A stretch of DNA of 64,000 nucleotides from Candidatus Kuenenia hertensis (GTDB lineage: Bacteria > Planctomycetota > Brocadiia > Brocadiales > Brocadiaceae): the NCBI GenBank assembly GCA_021646465.1, contig SOET01000001.1, positions 124,001-188,000 of the forward strand, written 5' to 3'. Positions 63,858 through 64,000 of the stretch are shown here, piece by piece (the first letter of the stretch is position 1; each line of letters begins with the position of its first letter). Position numbers and translations under genes: made by a program. Below the pieces are notes generated by a model. That model searched no databases, had not been told where the DNA came from, and worked only from the letters and a program-made list of their open reading frames with translations.

Positions 63858-64000
63858 ATGTTTTTGTTTAAATCCATAAAAAAAAGTTTCATTTTAATAT
63901 TGCTACTGTGTTCGTTCATGCCGTTGTTGCTGCTTCTTTTTTTTGCATTTCCAAAGGCCAAGACCGATCTGGAAAACGTGTTGGTGCGAAATCTGGAGGG
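63858..64000 (+). CDS. Start of a membrane sensor-like protein (runs off the window)
   Basis: ATG at 63858 with GGAG at 63849-63852. The 47 visible residues begin MFLFKSIKKS, followed by a hydrophobic helix (FILILLLCSFMPLLLLLFF) and then an amphipathic stretch with KAKTDLENVLVRNLEG, as at the start of periplasmic sensor domains of kinases or chemoreceptors. Too little is visible to name it. Confidence 0.55.
   Translation, partial: MFLFKSIKKSFILILLLCSFMPLLLLLFFAFPKAKTDLENVLVRNLE

Overview
The window is AT-rich bacterial chromosome from a Gram-negative, flagellated and apparently anaerobic organism. A 2-oxoacid:ferredoxin oxidoreductase sits next to rubrerythrin, there is a full flagellar export-gate operon, and an outer-membrane-barrel protein is encoded. 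The overall look (a large DUF4175-like protein, many short dispersed hairpin repeats, gene style) fits an anammox planctomycete such as Candidatus Kuenenia (Brocadiales). That assignment is inference from resemblance; no rRNA or anammox marker gene lies in the window.

Layout. 1-4518: end of a TPR protein gene, a 1139-residue membrane/coiled-coil protein and, divergently, ruvC. 4860-13720: a chromosomal integron. An integron-type tyrosine recombinase reads leftwards; rightwards from a candidate attI lies an array of head-to-tail gene cassettes, all on the + strand, separated by nine attC-like sites. Cassette boundaries were tested by asking whether the first six bases of each cassette are complementary to the R'' core at its end. 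Seven of eight testable cassettes match exactly. The cargo looks like immunity and addiction genes: a HEPN-like protein, a TIR protein with a ubiquitin-like C-terminus, a zinc-ribbon/DUF726-type hydrolase, a DUF2283 pair, small membrane proteins, an Apea/HEPN-like protein, a PD-(D/E)XK nuclease and a DUF2281/PIN pair. The distal end decays into a frameshifted gene and remnants of an MNT/HEPN toxin-antitoxin pair (13748-14911).

15312-19659: a two-gene signalling unit (HDOD-GAF-histidine kinase; REC-PAS-GGDEF-EAL). 19848-24421: a consensus promoter followed by argB-argD-argF-rph-rdgB. 24431-27142 (minus): oxidoreductase beta and alpha subunits and rubrerythrin. 27338-35081 (minus): flagellar genes transcribed fliO-fliP-fliQ-fliR-flhB-flhA-flhG-small membrane protein-fliA.

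35457-43006: a glycosyltransferase-like gene, then decayed genes: a CotH-family gene with several frameshifts and stops, a GH44-like glycosidase gene interrupted by one in-frame TAG, and a frameshifted hendecad coiled-coil gene. 43396-58576: a cellulose (or related beta-glucan) synthesis and export cluster: bcsA with PilZ domain, bcsB, bcsZ (GH8), and two very large SPOR-TPR proteins, the second ending in a BcsC-like outer-membrane barrel. The cluster is interspersed with short palindromic repeats, including a 139-bp MITE-like element. 58577-60121 (minus): class III nucleotide cyclase. 60360-63421: argG and a B12-binding radical SAM protein. 63858-end: the start of a membrane sensor-like gene.

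The c-di-GMP turnover protein (17473-19659) and the PilZ domain of BcsA suggest c-di-GMP control of polysaccharide synthesis. The arginine genes argB, argD, argF and argG sit in two separate blocks.
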